Counted from the first letter of the stretch, positions 17,361 to 26,953 are shown. The stretch: 64,000 nucleotides of DNA from an uncultured Alphaproteobacteria bacterium (GCA_944392815.1 CALXXY010000002.1:124001-188000), one strand, 5' to 3'. Translations and numbers: made by a program. Notes: generated by a model not told the origin, from the letters alone.

Positions 17361-18196
17361 AACAAAAAATAAAAAAAATCGCTGCCATAACAATGGCACG
17401 CAACGATGAATTTTTTCTGACCCGGTGGATAAAATATTACGGTGACGAAATCGGCACAGAAAATTTATACATTTATCTGGACGGTACGGATCAAATTATC
17501 CCGAAAAATGCCGGGCACGCACATGTAAAAAAATTACCCCACACCGATATGACACGCGCCACAGGCGACAAATATCGCATAGGGTTAATGAATGATTTAT
17601 CACGCGAATTGTTAAAAACATATGACATCGTCATCGGTTGCGATTGCGACGAATTTTTAATCGTCGACCCCAACACAAATAAATCATTGTCCGAATATCT
17701 GTCGACGATACACATAAAAAATACGGTATCTGGCCTGGGGCTGGACGTTGGTCAAAATATGAATATGGAACATGAATTAAATCCGCACGCACCAATATTG
17801 ACCCAACGCGAATACGCCCTGTTGTCCACACGATATACAAAACCAGTTGTAAAAAATGCGCCCATTGATTGGGGTTCTGGATTCCACAGCATATCGGGAC
17901 ACAATTTTCATATTGATAAAAATTTATACCTGTTGCACTTTGGCGCGGTCGATATGAAAATGCTGGAACAAAAGGCCGCGGCCCGCGGCGCAGATTGGCT
18001 GGCCCACCTGCGCAGACGCGGCAACGGCACAATTAACGCAGTGACCCAACTGCCCGCACAAAACGAAAAATGGTTGCGCCGCGCACGCATTTTGCAAACC
18101 ATCGCGCGCCCAATATATGCACTGGACAAACCTGGAATGTTGGGAATAAAGCGCGTGGTAAAAATTCCCACCCGTTTTAAAAAATCAGGCATATGA
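17357..18196 (+). CDS. Family 2-like glycosyltransferase
   Basis: The 279-residue protein begins with IAAITMARNDEFFLTRWIKYY, then IYLDGTDQ, and has a CDCDEFLIVD segment (about 97-106) holding the DxD metal and sugar-nucleotide site of a GT-A fold. The overall pattern fits the Glyco_tranf_2_4 group of glycosyltransferases. The ATG overlaps the rgpF-like stop (ATGA), so the two are coupled. The last 12 bases overlap the convergent GT4 gene. The donor sugar cannot be inferred. Confidence 0.78.
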   Translation: MKQKIKKIAAITMARNDEFFLTRWIKYYGDEIGTENLYIYLDGTDQIIPKNAGHAHVKKLPHTDMTRATGDKYRIGLMNDLSRELLKTYDIVIGCDCDEFLIVDPNTNKSLSEYLSTIHIKNTVSGLGLDVGQNMNMEHELNPHAPILTQREYALLSTRYTKPVVKNAPIDWGSGFHSISGHNFHIDKNLYLLHFGAVDMKMLEQKAAARGADWLAHLRRRGNGTINAVTQLPAQNEKWLRRARILQTIARPIYALDKPGMLGIKRVVKIPTRFKKSGI

Positions 18197-19327
18197 TTTT
18201 ATTAACGCCAAAATTTGTTCAGATATAACATCTGCATCGAATCGGGCCAATCCTTCGCGCGCCAATTTCTGCATTTTACGCACGTTTATTTTTTCATTAT
18301 AAACATCAGACATACACGCCGCCAATTCATCTGCATTTCCGGGGCGAAACAATAATCCCCCCGCCCCATCAAACAAAATCTCTCTTGGCCCATTTTTACA
18401 ATCAGACGCAATATTCACCCGCCCCACAGCCGCGGACTCGACCAGAACTGTTGGCAAACCTTCGCTGAAACTGGACAAAATATTCGCCATTGCCCCACGC
18501 ATATATCCGAACGGGTTCGCCAACGGTCCCGTAAATATTATATTTTTCCCGGCCGACAGCGTTCCCGCCAATTGCTCATATTTTTCGCGAAAACTGCCCC
18601 CGCCAATAATGAACAGTTTTACATTCGGGCGATTATTTTGATTCCAAAATATATCAAACGCCCGCAACACAGTCGGAATATCTTTGTCCGCATACAGCCG
18701 TGACACACACGAAAAATATTTTCCGCGCGGCCGCACGGCCACATCTGACGCAGCCGCAACGCTTTTTAAATCCAACGGATTATATATCCGCATAACTTTA
18801 TCGGCATATTCTGGATATATCTTTTTAAATTCATCTGTAAACCCATCGGTCAGCGCAACCATCATGTCATAATTTTTCATATACCGAATATATTTCCCAG
18901 ACACAAAAGTATTAATTGACGCATGCCACCACGCAATTTTTGGTTTACGCACATTTTTAAATTCTGAATTAAATGAAAAATTGTAATAATCGACATATAA
19001 ATCAATGTCGCCCGCACCACGCAATCCATGCAACACGCGCAACCACCACCGATACACATCGCGGCACCAATGCTGAATTAATCGCAACAAAAAGAAATGC
19101 GCCAAATCGGTCCCCAACCAACGCGATGGATACAGCGTAAACAAATGTACATTCGGGTGCGCAGCGAACCAATCCAGATAAACGGGCTCTTTGACCTTGG
19201 CATATGTCACAACAAACAATTCCAAATGTTTGTTTTTAACCAATTCGTCCAGTGTGCGAATCAATACTGACTCGACACCGCCTATTTTCATATCACGCAC
19301 ACAAAACGCTATTTTAATTTTTTTCAT
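18185..19327 (-). CDS. Family 4 glycosyltransferase
   Basis: The 380-residue GT-B protein has an N-terminal KIGGVESVLIRTLDEL acceptor-side motif, a central CVSRLYADKDIPTVLRAF segment typical of GT4 C-terminal domains, and SSFSEGLPTVLVESAA (about 293-308), the EX7E catalytic motif region. It transfers a sugar from a nucleotide donor to a lipid-linked or LPS acceptor on the cytoplasmic side. Its ATG overlaps the upstream glycosyltransferase stop by 4 bases. Confidence 0.9.
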   Translation of the reverse strand: MKKIKIAFCVRDMKIGGVESVLIRTLDELVKNKHLELFVVTYAKVKEPVYLDWFAAHPNVHLFTLYPSRWLGTDLAHFFLLRLIQHWCRDVYRWWLRVLHGLRGAGDIDLYVDYYNFSFNSEFKNVRKPKIAWWHASINTFVSGKYIRYMKNYDMMVALTDGFTDEFKKIYPEYADKVMRIYNPLDLKSVAAASDVAVRPRGKYFSCVSRLYADKDIPTVLRAFDIFWNQNNRPNVKLFIIGGGSFREKYEQLAGTLSAGKNIIFTGPLANPFGYMRGAMANILSSFSEGLPTVLVESAAVGRVNIASDCKNGPREILFDGAGGLLFRPGNADELAACMSDVYNEKINVRKMQKLAREGLARFDADVISEQILALIKSYA

Positions 19328-20349
19328 TTATCACAGATTTTTATAAACCGGCAAATTTTGCAGCGCAATTTGCGCGCCCACCGACATGGTGGCATATCCA
19401 ACGCCCCCATTTTTTCCAATTCAACAAATCGCGCGCGCGCAGCGTCCAAATCTGCCCTGTTGTCCAGATATTTAATTTTTCGAAACGCCCATTTAATAAA
19501 ATACCATTTAAAATTTTTAGACCATTGACGCATTTGATATTCATTGGCGTTTTTCTGATACCGAACAAAAGCATCAGCAATTCCATCGCACAAACTGTGC
19601 AAAATGCGCAACTGTTTGGCGGACAAAACAATTCCACCAAAATTCGTCACATAAAAATATAACGGCAAAGGCGCAATTGTCACCCGTGGATTTTTCAACA
19701 TCACAGCCGACCACCACGGAAAATCTTCGAACAAAATACCTTTGATAAATGGTGTATCAGCAATTAATTCACGCCGATATAAATTTTTCCAAACCTGGCA
19801 ATGTTTAACCAACCATTTGCGTTTTGGATTAAACGCATTGTGCGCGCGTTCCGTCGCATACGCGTAAATATCGTCGGTCACCAATGTTTTCACAGCGGCC
19901 GGATTATATTTTTTATGCGCGCGCCACGGCACAACATTATCAGTATCCATTTTCAAAACATGCCGCACCATTAATTGCGGGCGATAAATTCTGTCATACG
20001 TGAACGACACAATATCCGCCCCATCGCGCATAGCCAGAAAATATGCAATTTCCATAGTTTGCGGGTGAATAAAATCATCGCTGTCCAAAAACAAAATGAA
20101 ATCCCCATCGGCCACCTGCATACCGGCATTACGTGCGTCCGACAGTCCCCCGTTCTTTTTGGTAATAATTTTAAATCGCGAATCACGTGCGGCATATTCG
20201 TCCAATATAGCGGCCGAATTATCAGGACTGCCGTCATTTACACAAATTGCCTGCCAATCAGAAAACGTCTGATTTAAAACACTGTCCAAACACCGCCGCA
20301 AATATTTTTCAACATTATATATTGGAATAATCACAGATATTGCGGGCAT
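19324..20349 (-). CDS. Family 2 glycosyltransferase
   Basis: The 341-residue GT-A protein starts ISVIIPIYNVEKYLRRCLDS, with VNDGSPDNS, NGGLSDARNAG and FLDSDDF (the DxD at about 89-92), the canonical GT2 series. It also has the QVWKNLYRREL and ILFEDFPW segments of surface-polysaccharide GT2 enzymes. An AAAGGA ribosome site lies before the ATG. It is followed without a gap by the GT4 gene. Confidence 0.93.
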   Translation of the reverse strand: MPAISVIIPIYNVEKYLRRCLDSVLNQTFSDWQAICVNDGSPDNSAAILDEYAARDSRFKIITKKNGGLSDARNAGMQVADGDFILFLDSDDFIHPQTMEIAYFLAMRDGADIVSFTYDRIYRPQLMVRHVLKMDTDNVVPWRAHKKYNPAAVKTLVTDDIYAYATERAHNAFNPKRKWLVKHCQVWKNLYRRELIADTPFIKGILFEDFPWWSAVMLKNPRVTIAPLPLYFYVTNFGGIVLSAKQLRILHSLCDGIADAFVRYQKNANEYQMRQWSKNFKWYFIKWAFRKIKYLDNRADLDAARARFVELEKMGALDMPPCRWARKLRCKICRFIKICDK

Positions 20350-20370
20350 ATTTGAATCCTTTGTCTGGGG

Positions 20371-21279
20371 TTAATTTTTATACATTTTATTAATCATCAC
20401 GTCGGCAAAACTGCCCGGGACGGGATTTTTCGCCTGGGCATAGGTCGTTTTTTGGAAAAACGCACCCGACGTCACACGGTCAAAAGTTTCCTGATTAAAC
20501 GGCTTGTCCGCATACGCCCACCACAGCGCATGTGTTGGATCCTGGTCCACATGGGGCATTTTGGCAAAATATTTTTTTGCCCGCGCATCATTTGTCACCA
20601 AAGTTTTAAACAGCAACTGGTGCATAAAATAATCAAAACTGTGATTTTCGTGCACCCAATAATCCAGTATCATCGCGCGCCACGCGTCCAGCAAATACGC
20701 ACCACGCCGCGCACGAATGAAACAATTTTGTATAAAACTGTACGGACTGCCAACATGCTGACCCGCCATATAGACAAAGAAATCCTCTTTCATAATCCAG
20801 TCGGGAATTGGCGCGGTCGCAAATCCGGTTGAATCCAACCAAACACCACCATGTTCATACAGCAATTCCACACGACAAATATCGGCAAAATGCGCATTTT
20901 TAATTTTACCCGCCGCACGTTTTTCCCAAATAATATCGGGCAAAGTAATATATTCGCGCAACGATTTTTCGTCCAAAACCACCAATTCCTGTTTACAGTT
21001 TTTACGCACACTGCGAAAACATGCCTGAACCAATGGCGGTGCACTTTGTTCACCCTGCAACCATATGGTAAAAATTTTTTCACGCCCCGCATCGCGTTCA
21101 ACGGGCCGTTCCACCACCGCGGCCGCAGCCGGCAAATATCGCCGAAAATATCGTGGAATCACACGCGAAATCACATCGCTGCGCACAGCGCGCCGCGTTT
21201 TTCTGTCGCGCCAAAACCAGTTCAACACATGGCCCTGAATAATAATTTCAGTCATGGCCCAAAATCTGGACAAGTTCAT
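20371..21279 (-). CDS. Capsular polysaccharide synthesis-type glycosyltransferase
   Basis: The 302-residue protein has TIWLQGEQSAPPLVQACF near residue 70 and then AHFADICRVELLYEHGGVWLD (about 130-150). This is the Caps_synth/GT32-like sugar-binding region in which the second half normally reads GGVWLDxx. An N-terminal helical tail may contact the membrane. It is the first gene of the minus-strand glycosyltransferase run, with an AAAGGA ribosome site, 21 bases ahead of the GT2 gene. Confidence 0.82.
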   Translation of the reverse strand: MNLSRFWAMTEIIIQGHVLNWFWRDRKTRRAVRSDVISRVIPRYFRRYLPAAAAVVERPVERDAGREKIFTIWLQGEQSAPPLVQACFRSVRKNCKQELVVLDEKSLREYITLPDIIWEKRAAGKIKNAHFADICRVELLYEHGGVWLDSTGFATAPIPDWIMKEDFFVYMAGQHVGSPYSFIQNCFIRARRGAYLLDAWRAMILDYWVHENHSFDYFMHQLLFKTLVTNDARAKKYFAKMPHVDQDPTHALWWAYADKPFNQETFDRVTSGAFFQKTTYAQAKNPVPGSFADVMINKMYKN

Positions 21280-21322
21280 AAAATTTTCCTTTGTATAATT
21301 ATTCTTCGATGTCTCTCATCTC

Positions 21323-22417
21323 TTACTCCATATCAATTGGTGCACTGTCCTGGCCGACGGTATCATCATCAGCCGCGGGCCCAGTTGTCATTTCTTCGGC
21401 TATGCCATTTGCACGCGCCATGATTTTATCCAACAGTTCCTGTTGTGCATCTGGGTGATCACGCAACCATTGGCGTGCATTATTTTCACCCTGGCCCATA
21501 CGTTCATTATTATACGAATAAAAACTGCCGGCTTTTTCAATTAAATCGTATTTTACACCCATATCCAAAATTTCACTTATGCGCGAAATACCTTCGCCAT
21601 ACATGATTTTGAAATCCACAGTACGGAACGGTGGTGCGACTTTGTTTTTCACAACCTTGACCCGGGTTTCATTTCCGATGATGTTTTCTTTGTCCTTTAT
21701 CTGGCCAGTGCGACGAATATCCAAACGCACCGACGCATAGAATTTCAAAGCATTCCCCCCAGACGTAGTTTCCGGATTACCAAACATCACCCCAATTTTC
21801 ATACGAATTTGGTTGATAAAGATTAACAGCGTATTACTGCGCGACACAGACCCCGCCAGTTTTTTCAAACTTTGCGACATTAAACGCGCGGTTGTTCCAA
21901 CAAAAGAATCCCCGATATTACCCTCCAGTTCTGCTTTGGGTACCAATGCCGCAACCGAATCGATAACGACCACATCGACCGCGCCAGATTTAATCAAAGT
22001 ATCTGCGATTTCCAACGCCTGTTCCCCAGAATCTGGCTGGGATATAATTAAATTAGCAACGTCAACGCCCAATTTTTTTGCATAACTGGGATCCAACGCA
22101 TTTTCAGCATCAATATACGCACACGTGCCGCCTTTTTTCTGGGCCTCGGCCACGGCATGCAACGCCAGTGTTGTTTTACCACTGCTTTCCGGGCCGTAAA
22201 TTTCAACAATACGCCCGCGCGGATAACCACCAATCCCCAGCGCAATGTCCAACCCCAACGAACCGGACGAAATCGCCTCTATATTCTGTTGGGAACCATC
22301 GCCCATTTTCATGATGGCCTCTTTGCCGAATTGCTTTTGAATTTGTGCCAATGCAGATTCCAACGCCGGATTTTTTGCCGGTGCGGCTGCGGTATTTGCT
22401 GCTTCTTTTTTTGCCAT
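21323..22417 (-). CDS. recA: Recombinase RecA
   Basis: The 364-residue protein has the Walker [10 protein letters not shown] (about 75-83), the MAW-region segment [39 protein letters not shown] (Walker B and loop L1) and an acidic C-terminal tail. It drives homologous recombination and LexA cleavage. An AAGGGG ribosome site lies upstream. I did not find an obvious alphaproteobacterial SOS box (GAAC-N7-GAAC) in the short upstream region. Confidence 0.98.
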   Translation of the reverse strand: MAKKEAANTAAAPAKNPALESALAQIQKQFGKEAIMKMGDGSQQNIEAISSGSLGLDIALGIGGYPRGRIVEIYGPESSGKTTLALHAVAEAQKKGGTCAYIDAENALDPSYAKKLGVDVANLIISQPDSGEQALEIADTLIKSGAVDVVVIDSVAALVPKAELEGNIGDSFVGTTARLMSQSLKKLAGSVSRSNTLLIFINQIRMKIGVMFGNPETTSGGNALKFYASVRLDIRRTGQIKDKENIIGNETRVKVVKNKVAPPFRTVDFKIMYGEGISRISEILDMGVKYDLIEKAGSFYSYNNERMGQGENNARQWLRDHPDAQQELLDKIMARANGIAEEMTTGPAADDDTVGQDSAPIDME

Positions 22418-22505
22418 TAAAAATCCCCTTTACTTATCAGCAAAATGATACAATTTATTTATGCCATGCGCAATTAAAATCAAAATTTTACGCGCATACA
22501 CAAAT

Positions 22506-23690
22506 TTATTTTTTGACAACGACCAACAACGCCGACAGCGCCCCAATAATCGCCGTCACCACCCACACAGCCGATGTCCCGCCAAACATCGTAATACACG
22601 CCGCCCCCAACAAAGGCGCAACAACATTTGGCAAATTCACACTGGTGCGAAACACACCATAAAATTTCGTCTGTTCGGATTTTTTCGCAGTATCAAAAAA
22701 CAACAAATCATGCACAGATTCCATTAACGCCCCCGATATTTGCCACGCAACAAATATCACCAACAACGGCCAACCTGTTGTAAACACAGCCAACCCAGAC
22801 AATACCGCGAACGACACAAACCCAATTGTTAACCATTTTTTCTTGCCATATCTGCGAACCAAATGCGCCATGGCGTCCGACAATAATAAATACGGCACAA
22901 TCCCCAGGGTCAACACCCAACCCAATGTATCTTTGGAAAATCCATTTTCAATAACAATAATTGGCACATATAAATACCGCATTGCCCGCAACGCATAATA
23001 TCCAAAATTCACCGCATACGCACGTGGCATACCGGACCGCCGGAAAAAATCAATGGCATTTTTAATCAACGCCCGCGCAGTTTTGCGGGGATTTACCGGC
23101 TTGATTTTTTTATCCTCTTGGGTGATGCGGAATAATTTGAACGCCAACCACCCAGCGAAATAAATCGCCGCAGACGCAAAAAACGCGGCCCTGTTATTAA
23201 ATTGCCCAGCAATTGCGACCGCAATCATAGGCGCAAAAAACGCCCCAACATTGGTCCACAAATGATACCGCGAATTTAATCGCGCCATACCAATGCGCCC
23301 TGAAAAATCAGACATAAACAGCGGAATCAACACCCCCACCAACGTAATTGCAATCCCCGTCGTATAATCCAAAATCACAAAAGTACTGGGCCGAATAGAA
23401 AACCCCATCATCGCATAGCAAATTGCCAAAAACAACAAAGCGAAATAAAACACGCGAACCTTGGAAAACCGGCGCAATATTTCATTGGCAAACAGCCCAA
23501 CAATCATACAAAACGCGGCATAAATACCAACATACACACCAACAGTCGCAGAACTGGCAAATATTTCCATTAACACCAACGAATACACAGCATTATAAAT
23601 ACCGTCGGCAAATCCAGTAAACAACCCCAGGTTCGCGAACGAAAACCCGCTGACGCCACTTTTAACAGAAACGTATTTATCCCGTGCCAT
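22506..23690 (-). CDS. Major facilitator superfamily transporter
   Basis: The 394-residue protein has about 11-12 hydrophobic segments, with basic loops such as EILRRFSKVRV (end of helix 2) and a central cytoplasmic loop near 190-215. The fold and length are MFS-like. I cannot identify the substrate. A TATAAT on the minus strand (23705-23700) lies 9 bases before the ATG, so the leader would be very short. It follows recA in the same direction only after a gap, so cotranscription is unclear. Confidence 0.75.
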   Translation of the reverse strand: MARDKYVSVKSGVSGFSFANLGLFTGFADGIYNAVYSLVLMEIFASSATVGVYVGIYAAFCMIVGLFANEILRRFSKVRVFYFALLFLAICYAMMGFSIRPSTFVILDYTTGIAITLVGVLIPLFMSDFSGRIGMARLNSRYHLWTNVGAFFAPMIAVAIAGQFNNRAAFFASAAIYFAGWLAFKLFRITQEDKKIKPVNPRKTARALIKNAIDFFRRSGMPRAYAVNFGYYALRAMRYLYVPIIVIENGFSKDTLGWVLTLGIVPYLLLSDAMAHLVRRYGKKKWLTIGFVSFAVLSGLAVFTTGWPLLVIFVAWQISGALMESVHDLLFFDTAKKSEQTKFYGVFRTSVNLPNVVAPLLGAACITMFGGTSAVWVVTAIIGALSALLVVVKK

Positions 23691-23767
23691 AGCAGATATA
23701 TTATATCACACCCCAGCCCAAAATAAAAATCCCGACACATTATTTTATGTAAAAAGAAACTCGGCCT

Positions 23768-23829
23768 CGTCCCGTCGCGGAACAAAGTTCCCCTCTGCGG
23801 AGGGGTGGCGCGCTTTGCGCGACGGGACG
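23768..23829. repeat. Nested palindromic (REP/MITE-like) element
   Basis: A perfect 12-bp inverted repeat CGTCCCGTCGCG/CGCGACGGGACG encloses an inner hairpin CCCCTC-TGCG-GAGGGG and a small CGCGC-TTT-GCGCG stem. Its G+C content is much higher than the surrounding intergenic DNA. It lies between MFS and secB with no coding potential. It resembles dispersed palindromic repeats, but only this copy is in the window. Confidence 0.7.
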
Positions 23830-23883
23830 CGCAGACAAATTCATATTATCCTGTTGATAATGTTAATGCAAACACCATGTCGT

Positions 23884-23917
23884 AATAAAAAACAGTCCGC
23901 GCCCATCGGGCACGGAC
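23884..23917 (-). terminator. secB terminator
   Basis: Read on the minus strand, the stem GTCCG-GCCC/GGGC-CGGAC (one mismatch) is followed by CTGTTTTTTATT. It lies about 25 bases after the secB stop. Confidence 0.75.
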
Positions 23918-23943
23918 CATAACAACACTCTATACTCTGAACT

Positions 23944-24405
23944 TTATTTGTTGGCTTCTGCCGGCTGCTGCGGCTGTTGTGCCTTTTTCTGTTTTTCTTC
24001 GTACAGTTTTTCGAAATCAACCGGCTGCATAACAAATGTTGGGAATCCGGATTCAGACGTCATACGCGCCATCAACGCACGCACTGACGGGAACAACAAA
24101 GTCGGCACATTAATCAACAAAGTGCGTTTTTTAACTTCCTCGTCTTTTTCTTCCTCCATCTGAACCAGACCAGAATAAGTAGATTCAATCAGGAATATAG
24201 ATTTATCGCCATTTTCCAATTTTGAATGAATTTTTGTAATCAAATCCACCATAAACAAGTTGTTTTCTGCGCCCTTGATTTGAATATCGATATTGATTTC
24301 CATTTTGGCCTGGCCATTATCGCTTTTGAAAAACAATTCAGGCACGTTCGGGCTTTCGAACGAAAAATCTTTCAGGAATTGTGTAATGATGTTAAATTTT
24401 GCCAT
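23944..24405 (-). CDS. secB: Protein-export chaperone SecB
   Basis: The 153-residue protein has the SecB opening (TQFLKDFSFESPNVPE), a beta-strand core with INIDIQIKG, and INVPTLLFPSVRALMARMTSESGFPTFVMQPVDF, the typical second helix and C-terminal segment. A Gln/Ala-rich tail ends it. SecB keeps precursors unfolded and passes them to SecA. A strong AAGGAG ribosome site precedes the ATG. The gene is monocistronic and diverges from mltA. Confidence 0.96.
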   Translation of the reverse strand: MAKFNIITQFLKDFSFESPNVPELFFKSDNGQAKMEINIDIQIKGAENNLFMVDLITKIHSKLENGDKSIFLIESTYSGLVQMEEEKDEEVKKRTLLINVPTLLFPSVRALMARMTSESGFPTFVMQPVDFEKLYEEKQKKAQQPQQPAEANK

Positions 24406-24487
24406 TGCGTTTACTCCTTTTTTTACGCATCATTTTATGATAATATAGCATTATAAATATGATTTTACAAGTGGGGGGATTAACAAA

Positions 24488-25588
24488 ATGTCACATTGGA
24501 TAAAACGGACAATATTCCGTACATTTGGGGCTGTGCTGTGCCTGGCGGCATTAACATCGTGCGACGTATCCACCCCAACCCACAGTGGTGACAATTCTGT
24601 AATCCCGTCAAACCTGCGCATGGTGTCATATAATGAATTGCCCGGCTGGCGCGATGACGATGTGCGCTATGCTCTGCAGGCGTTTCGTAATTCATGCCGT
24701 GCAAAAATTCAATTTACCGGCCGCGTAATCCCAGACCGCGCATTATTTGCCGAAAAATGCAGAATGTTGCCGTCTGCGTCGGCCGACGTTGCAACAATTC
24801 GCGCATGGTTCGAATCCAATTTCCAACCGTACCAGATTTTTGACGACAACGGTGGCGACACAGGCCTGTATACTGGATATTATTCGCCGATAATTCCGGG
24901 CTGTCGCACAAAAACCGCCCAATGCAACGAACCGCTAATGGGCGTCCCAACCGACGGCCGTAATTACAAGGGCGTCCCCAAAAAACAAATCGTAGAACAG
25001 CAAATCGGCCGGCCATTATATTGGGCAAACATCGTTGACGTTCAAAACATTCAAATCCAGGGCAGCGGCATGTTGCAACTGGACGACGGTACAATGGTCA
25101 AATTGAATTTCGCCGCAGTAAATGATTTACCATTCAAATCAATTGGTGAACAATTGCGCGCCCGTGGGATTCGCCCGCCAAACGGCTATTCCGCAGACGC
25201 AGTGTGGCAATACCTGAAACAAAACCCAACACTGGCGCGCGAAGTAATTTATAACAATCCGCGCTATGTGTATTTTTACGAATCCGTTCCACCGGACGTC
25301 ATCGGCAAATTGGGAACACCGCTGTCAAAAATCCGTTCCATTGCAATGGACGACGACATTTATACATTGGGATTGCCGGTATACGTTGCGACGTCACTGT
25401 CAGACGGGCGCCAGTTCCGTCGCCTGATGATTGCCCAGGACACCGGCAGTGCCATTCGCGGCTGGATTCGTGCCGACATCTTTTTCGGCAAAGGTGACGA
25501 AGCATATCAATTTGCCCACGGCCAACATTCAATGGGAAAAATGTATATCCTGATGCCCAAAGAATACACATATGTCAAACCTGAATAA
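24488..25588 (+). CDS. mltA: Membrane-bound lytic murein transglycosylase A
   Basis: The 366-residue lipoprotein has a lipobox (LAALTSC, Cys about 25). MltA-domain segments include YTGYYSPIIPG, IQIQGSGMLQL and the 3D-domain stretch IAQDTGSAIRGWIRADIFFGKG with the catalytic Asp region. It cleaves peptidoglycan glycan strands to 1,6-anhydromuropeptides. A GGGGGGA ribosome site lies before the ATG. The DUF721 gene overlaps its last 17 bases. Confidence 0.94.
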   Translation: MSHWIKRTIFRTFGAVLCLAALTSCDVSTPTHSGDNSVIPSNLRMVSYNELPGWRDDDVRYALQAFRNSCRAKIQFTGRVIPDRALFAEKCRMLPSASADVATIRAWFESNFQPYQIFDDNGGDTGLYTGYYSPIIPGCRTKTAQCNEPLMGVPTDGRNYKGVPKKQIVEQQIGRPLYWANIVDVQNIQIQGSGMLQLDDGTMVKLNFAAVNDLPFKSIGEQLRARGIRPPNGYSADAVWQYLKQNPTLAREVIYNNPRYVYFYESVPPDVIGKLGTPLSKIRSIAMDDDIYTLGLPVYVATSLSDGRQFRRLMIAQDTGSAIRGWIRADIFFGKGDEAYQFAHGQHSMGKMYILMPKEYTYVKPE

Positions 25589-25901
25589 AAAATTTGAAAA
25601 ACGCAGTGCCCGCCCTGGCACCATCGGTGGTGCAATGGGTGAACTGTTGCAAATTTTTGGCATACGCGCATCGGACGCGGATTTGGCCGCGCGATGGGAT
25701 AAAATCATGGGTCCTGAAATCGCAGGCGTTGCAAAATTGGCGGCAATTAAAAAAATGCGCGATGGTCGATTTAATATCACCCTGCGCCCGGCGAATCCGG
25801 CATTCACATTACAATTATCATATATGGAAAATGAAATAAAAAATAAAATAAATAAATATTTCGGTCGCGACGCCGTCGCCAAAATCAGTTTCCGCAGATA
25901 A
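25572..25901 (+). CDS. DUF721/DciA-like protein
   Basis: This 109-residue basic protein fits DUF721: an N-terminal helix with IGGAMGELLQIFGIRASD, the central WDKIMGPEIAGVAK segment, and a C-terminal beta/helix portion (FNITLRPANPAFTLQLSYM) ending basic. DciA proteins of this family load the replicative helicase DnaB in bacteria without DnaC. Applying that function here is inference from the family. It overlaps mltA by 17 bases and is translated from a different frame. Confidence 0.78.
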   Translation: MSNLNKKFEKRSARPGTIGGAMGELLQIFGIRASDADLAARWDKIMGPEIAGVAKLAAIKKMRDGRFNITLRPANPAFTLQLSYMENEIKNKINKYFGRDAVAKISFRR

Positions 25902-25924
25902 AGCACTACACAGAATCCCCCCCT

Positions 25925-25954
25925 TGTCATCGCGAGCAAAGCGTGGCGATCCAG
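25925..25954. repeat. Palindromic interspersed repeat of the TCATxGCGAG...CAATCCAG type
   Basis: The 30-base stretch TGTCATCGCGAGCAAAGCG then TGGCGATCCAG is a diverged member of the widespread TCATTGCGAG...AATCCAG palindromic repeats seen between genes of many proteobacteria. The arms ATCGC and GCGAT pair. It lies between convergent genes. Confidence 0.6.
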
Positions 25955-25967
25955 TAAATAAAAAGTA

Positions 25968-26061
25968 CTGCGGGCGTACCACCCGCAGACAACATCTACA
26001 CTCTATACTCTACACTCTACACTCTCCACTCTGTTATTGTCACGCTGTGCGCGACAATAAC
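25968..26061. repeat. Hairpin, TCTACAC heptamer array and a second hairpin
   Basis: Three small elements follow one another between the convergent DUF721 gene and the gene ending at 26063. The first is a perfect stem CTGCGGG/CCCGCAG with a 7-base loop (25968-25988). The second is five tandem copies of the heptamer TCTACAC with two variants (25995-26029). The third is a 9-bp stem GTTATTGTC/GACAATAAC (26033-26061) that may act as a terminator for either side. Similar ACTCTATACTCT text appears at 23927. Confidence 0.65.
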
Positions 26062-26062
26062 T

Positions 26063-26347
26063 TTACTGTTTGTTTATCACGCGTCTTTCCCACCAAACGG
26101 CAATTGCCGGCACCAGGAATATTACAACACCCGCCAATCCCCACAGTGCCAATGCGCCAATCGCATAAACATAAAACATCGGTGCAGACACACCCGTCAC
26201 CCACACCCCAAAATACATAACCGCCGGCACAAAAGTCAACGCCCATATCAACAACACTAACAAAGTATTCACCGCAAAAGCCCGAAACAAAATGCGCTGC
26301 TTGGACAATAATTTCATTTGACGTTTTCCAGAAAAATCTTTTTTCAT
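26063..26347 (-). CDS. Small two-helix membrane protein
   Basis: The 94-residue protein has a basic N terminus and two hydrophobic segments (about 22-44 and 54-82, the latter long). The C terminus is positively charged (WWERRVINKQ). I do not recognise a family. The ATG at 26347 (MKKDFSG) is supported by an AAGGTGG ribosome site, in preference to the upstream ATG at 26371. It follows ruvC in the same direction by 48 bases, so it may be the distal gene of a ruvC transcript. Confidence 0.6.
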   Translation of the reverse strand: MKKDFSGKRQMKLLSKQRILFRAFAVNTLLVLLIWALTFVPAVMYFGVWVTGVSAPMFYVYAIGALALWGLAGVVIFLVPAIAVWWERRVINKQ

Positions 26348-26395
26348 ATCTGCCACCTTTGGTTCATACATTATTATATCACATTAACAGATATA

Positions 26396-26872
26396 TTAAA
26401 ATTTGAATCTGCTCATATTCGCATGGGTCAACGCAATCGCAATAGCGTCACTTTCATCAGGCGTTTTTGGATTGGCGGCCGGCAACAACATACGCACCAT
26501 TTTATAAATTTGCTCTTTGCCCGCATGCCCCGCAGACGTCAGGGCTTTTTTAATTTTATTTGGTTCGTATTCAAAAATCGGAATATCCCGATTGGCCACC
26601 GCCACAATTGCCGCCGCACGCGCATGCCCCAAAATCAGCGTAGTTTTTGGATTTTGATTTACAAATGTAATTTCAATACTGCACACGTCCGGCGAAAATT
26701 TTTGACACAAATCGTCCACCCCGCGAAAAATAGTCACCAACCGTTCCGGCAACGGCAAATTCGATTTAGGCAAAATCACGCCACTGGCGACATAGTGATA
26801 CGCCGGCCCATCAACATCTATGACGGCCCACCCCGTATGCAACAAACCTGGATCAATTCCCAAAACCCGCAT
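26396..26872 (-). CDS. ruvC: Holliday junction endonuclease RuvC
   Basis: The 158-residue protein begins MRVLGIDPG (catalytic Asp7), has IEITFVNQNPKTTLILGHARA with the second acidic residue, and ends with DESDAIAIALTH carrying the last two acidic residues. It resolves Holliday junctions with RuvAB. It is separated from yebC by a terminator and from ruvA by yebC, so it is not in the usual ruvCAB order. YebC and RuvC are nevertheless in the common alphaproteobacterial neighbourhood. Confidence 0.94.
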   Translation of the reverse strand: MRVLGIDPGLLHTGWAVIDVDGPAYHYVASGVILPKSNLPLPERLVTIFRGVDDLCQKFSPDVCSIEITFVNQNPKTTLILGHARAAAIVAVANRDIPIFEYEPNKIKKALTSAGHAGKEQIYKMVRMLLPAANPKTPDESDAIAIALTHANMSRFKF

Positions 26873-26922
26873 TTTATACCTTTATATAATATGTAATATA
26901 ATAACATAATATAAAACTAATT

Positions 26923-26953
26923 ACAAAAAATCCGCGCAGGTGGCGCGGATTTT
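26923..26953 (-). terminator. yebC terminator
   Basis: Read on the minus strand, the 9-bp stem AATCCGCGC/GCGCGGATT with a short loop is followed by TTTTTTG. It lies about 25 bases after the yebC stop. Confidence 0.85.

Noticed and set aside
25995..26029. The TCTACAC heptamer array as a CRISPR or origin iteron array
   Set aside because: Repeats are only 7 bases with no spacers, no cas genes and no DnaA-box pattern nearby.
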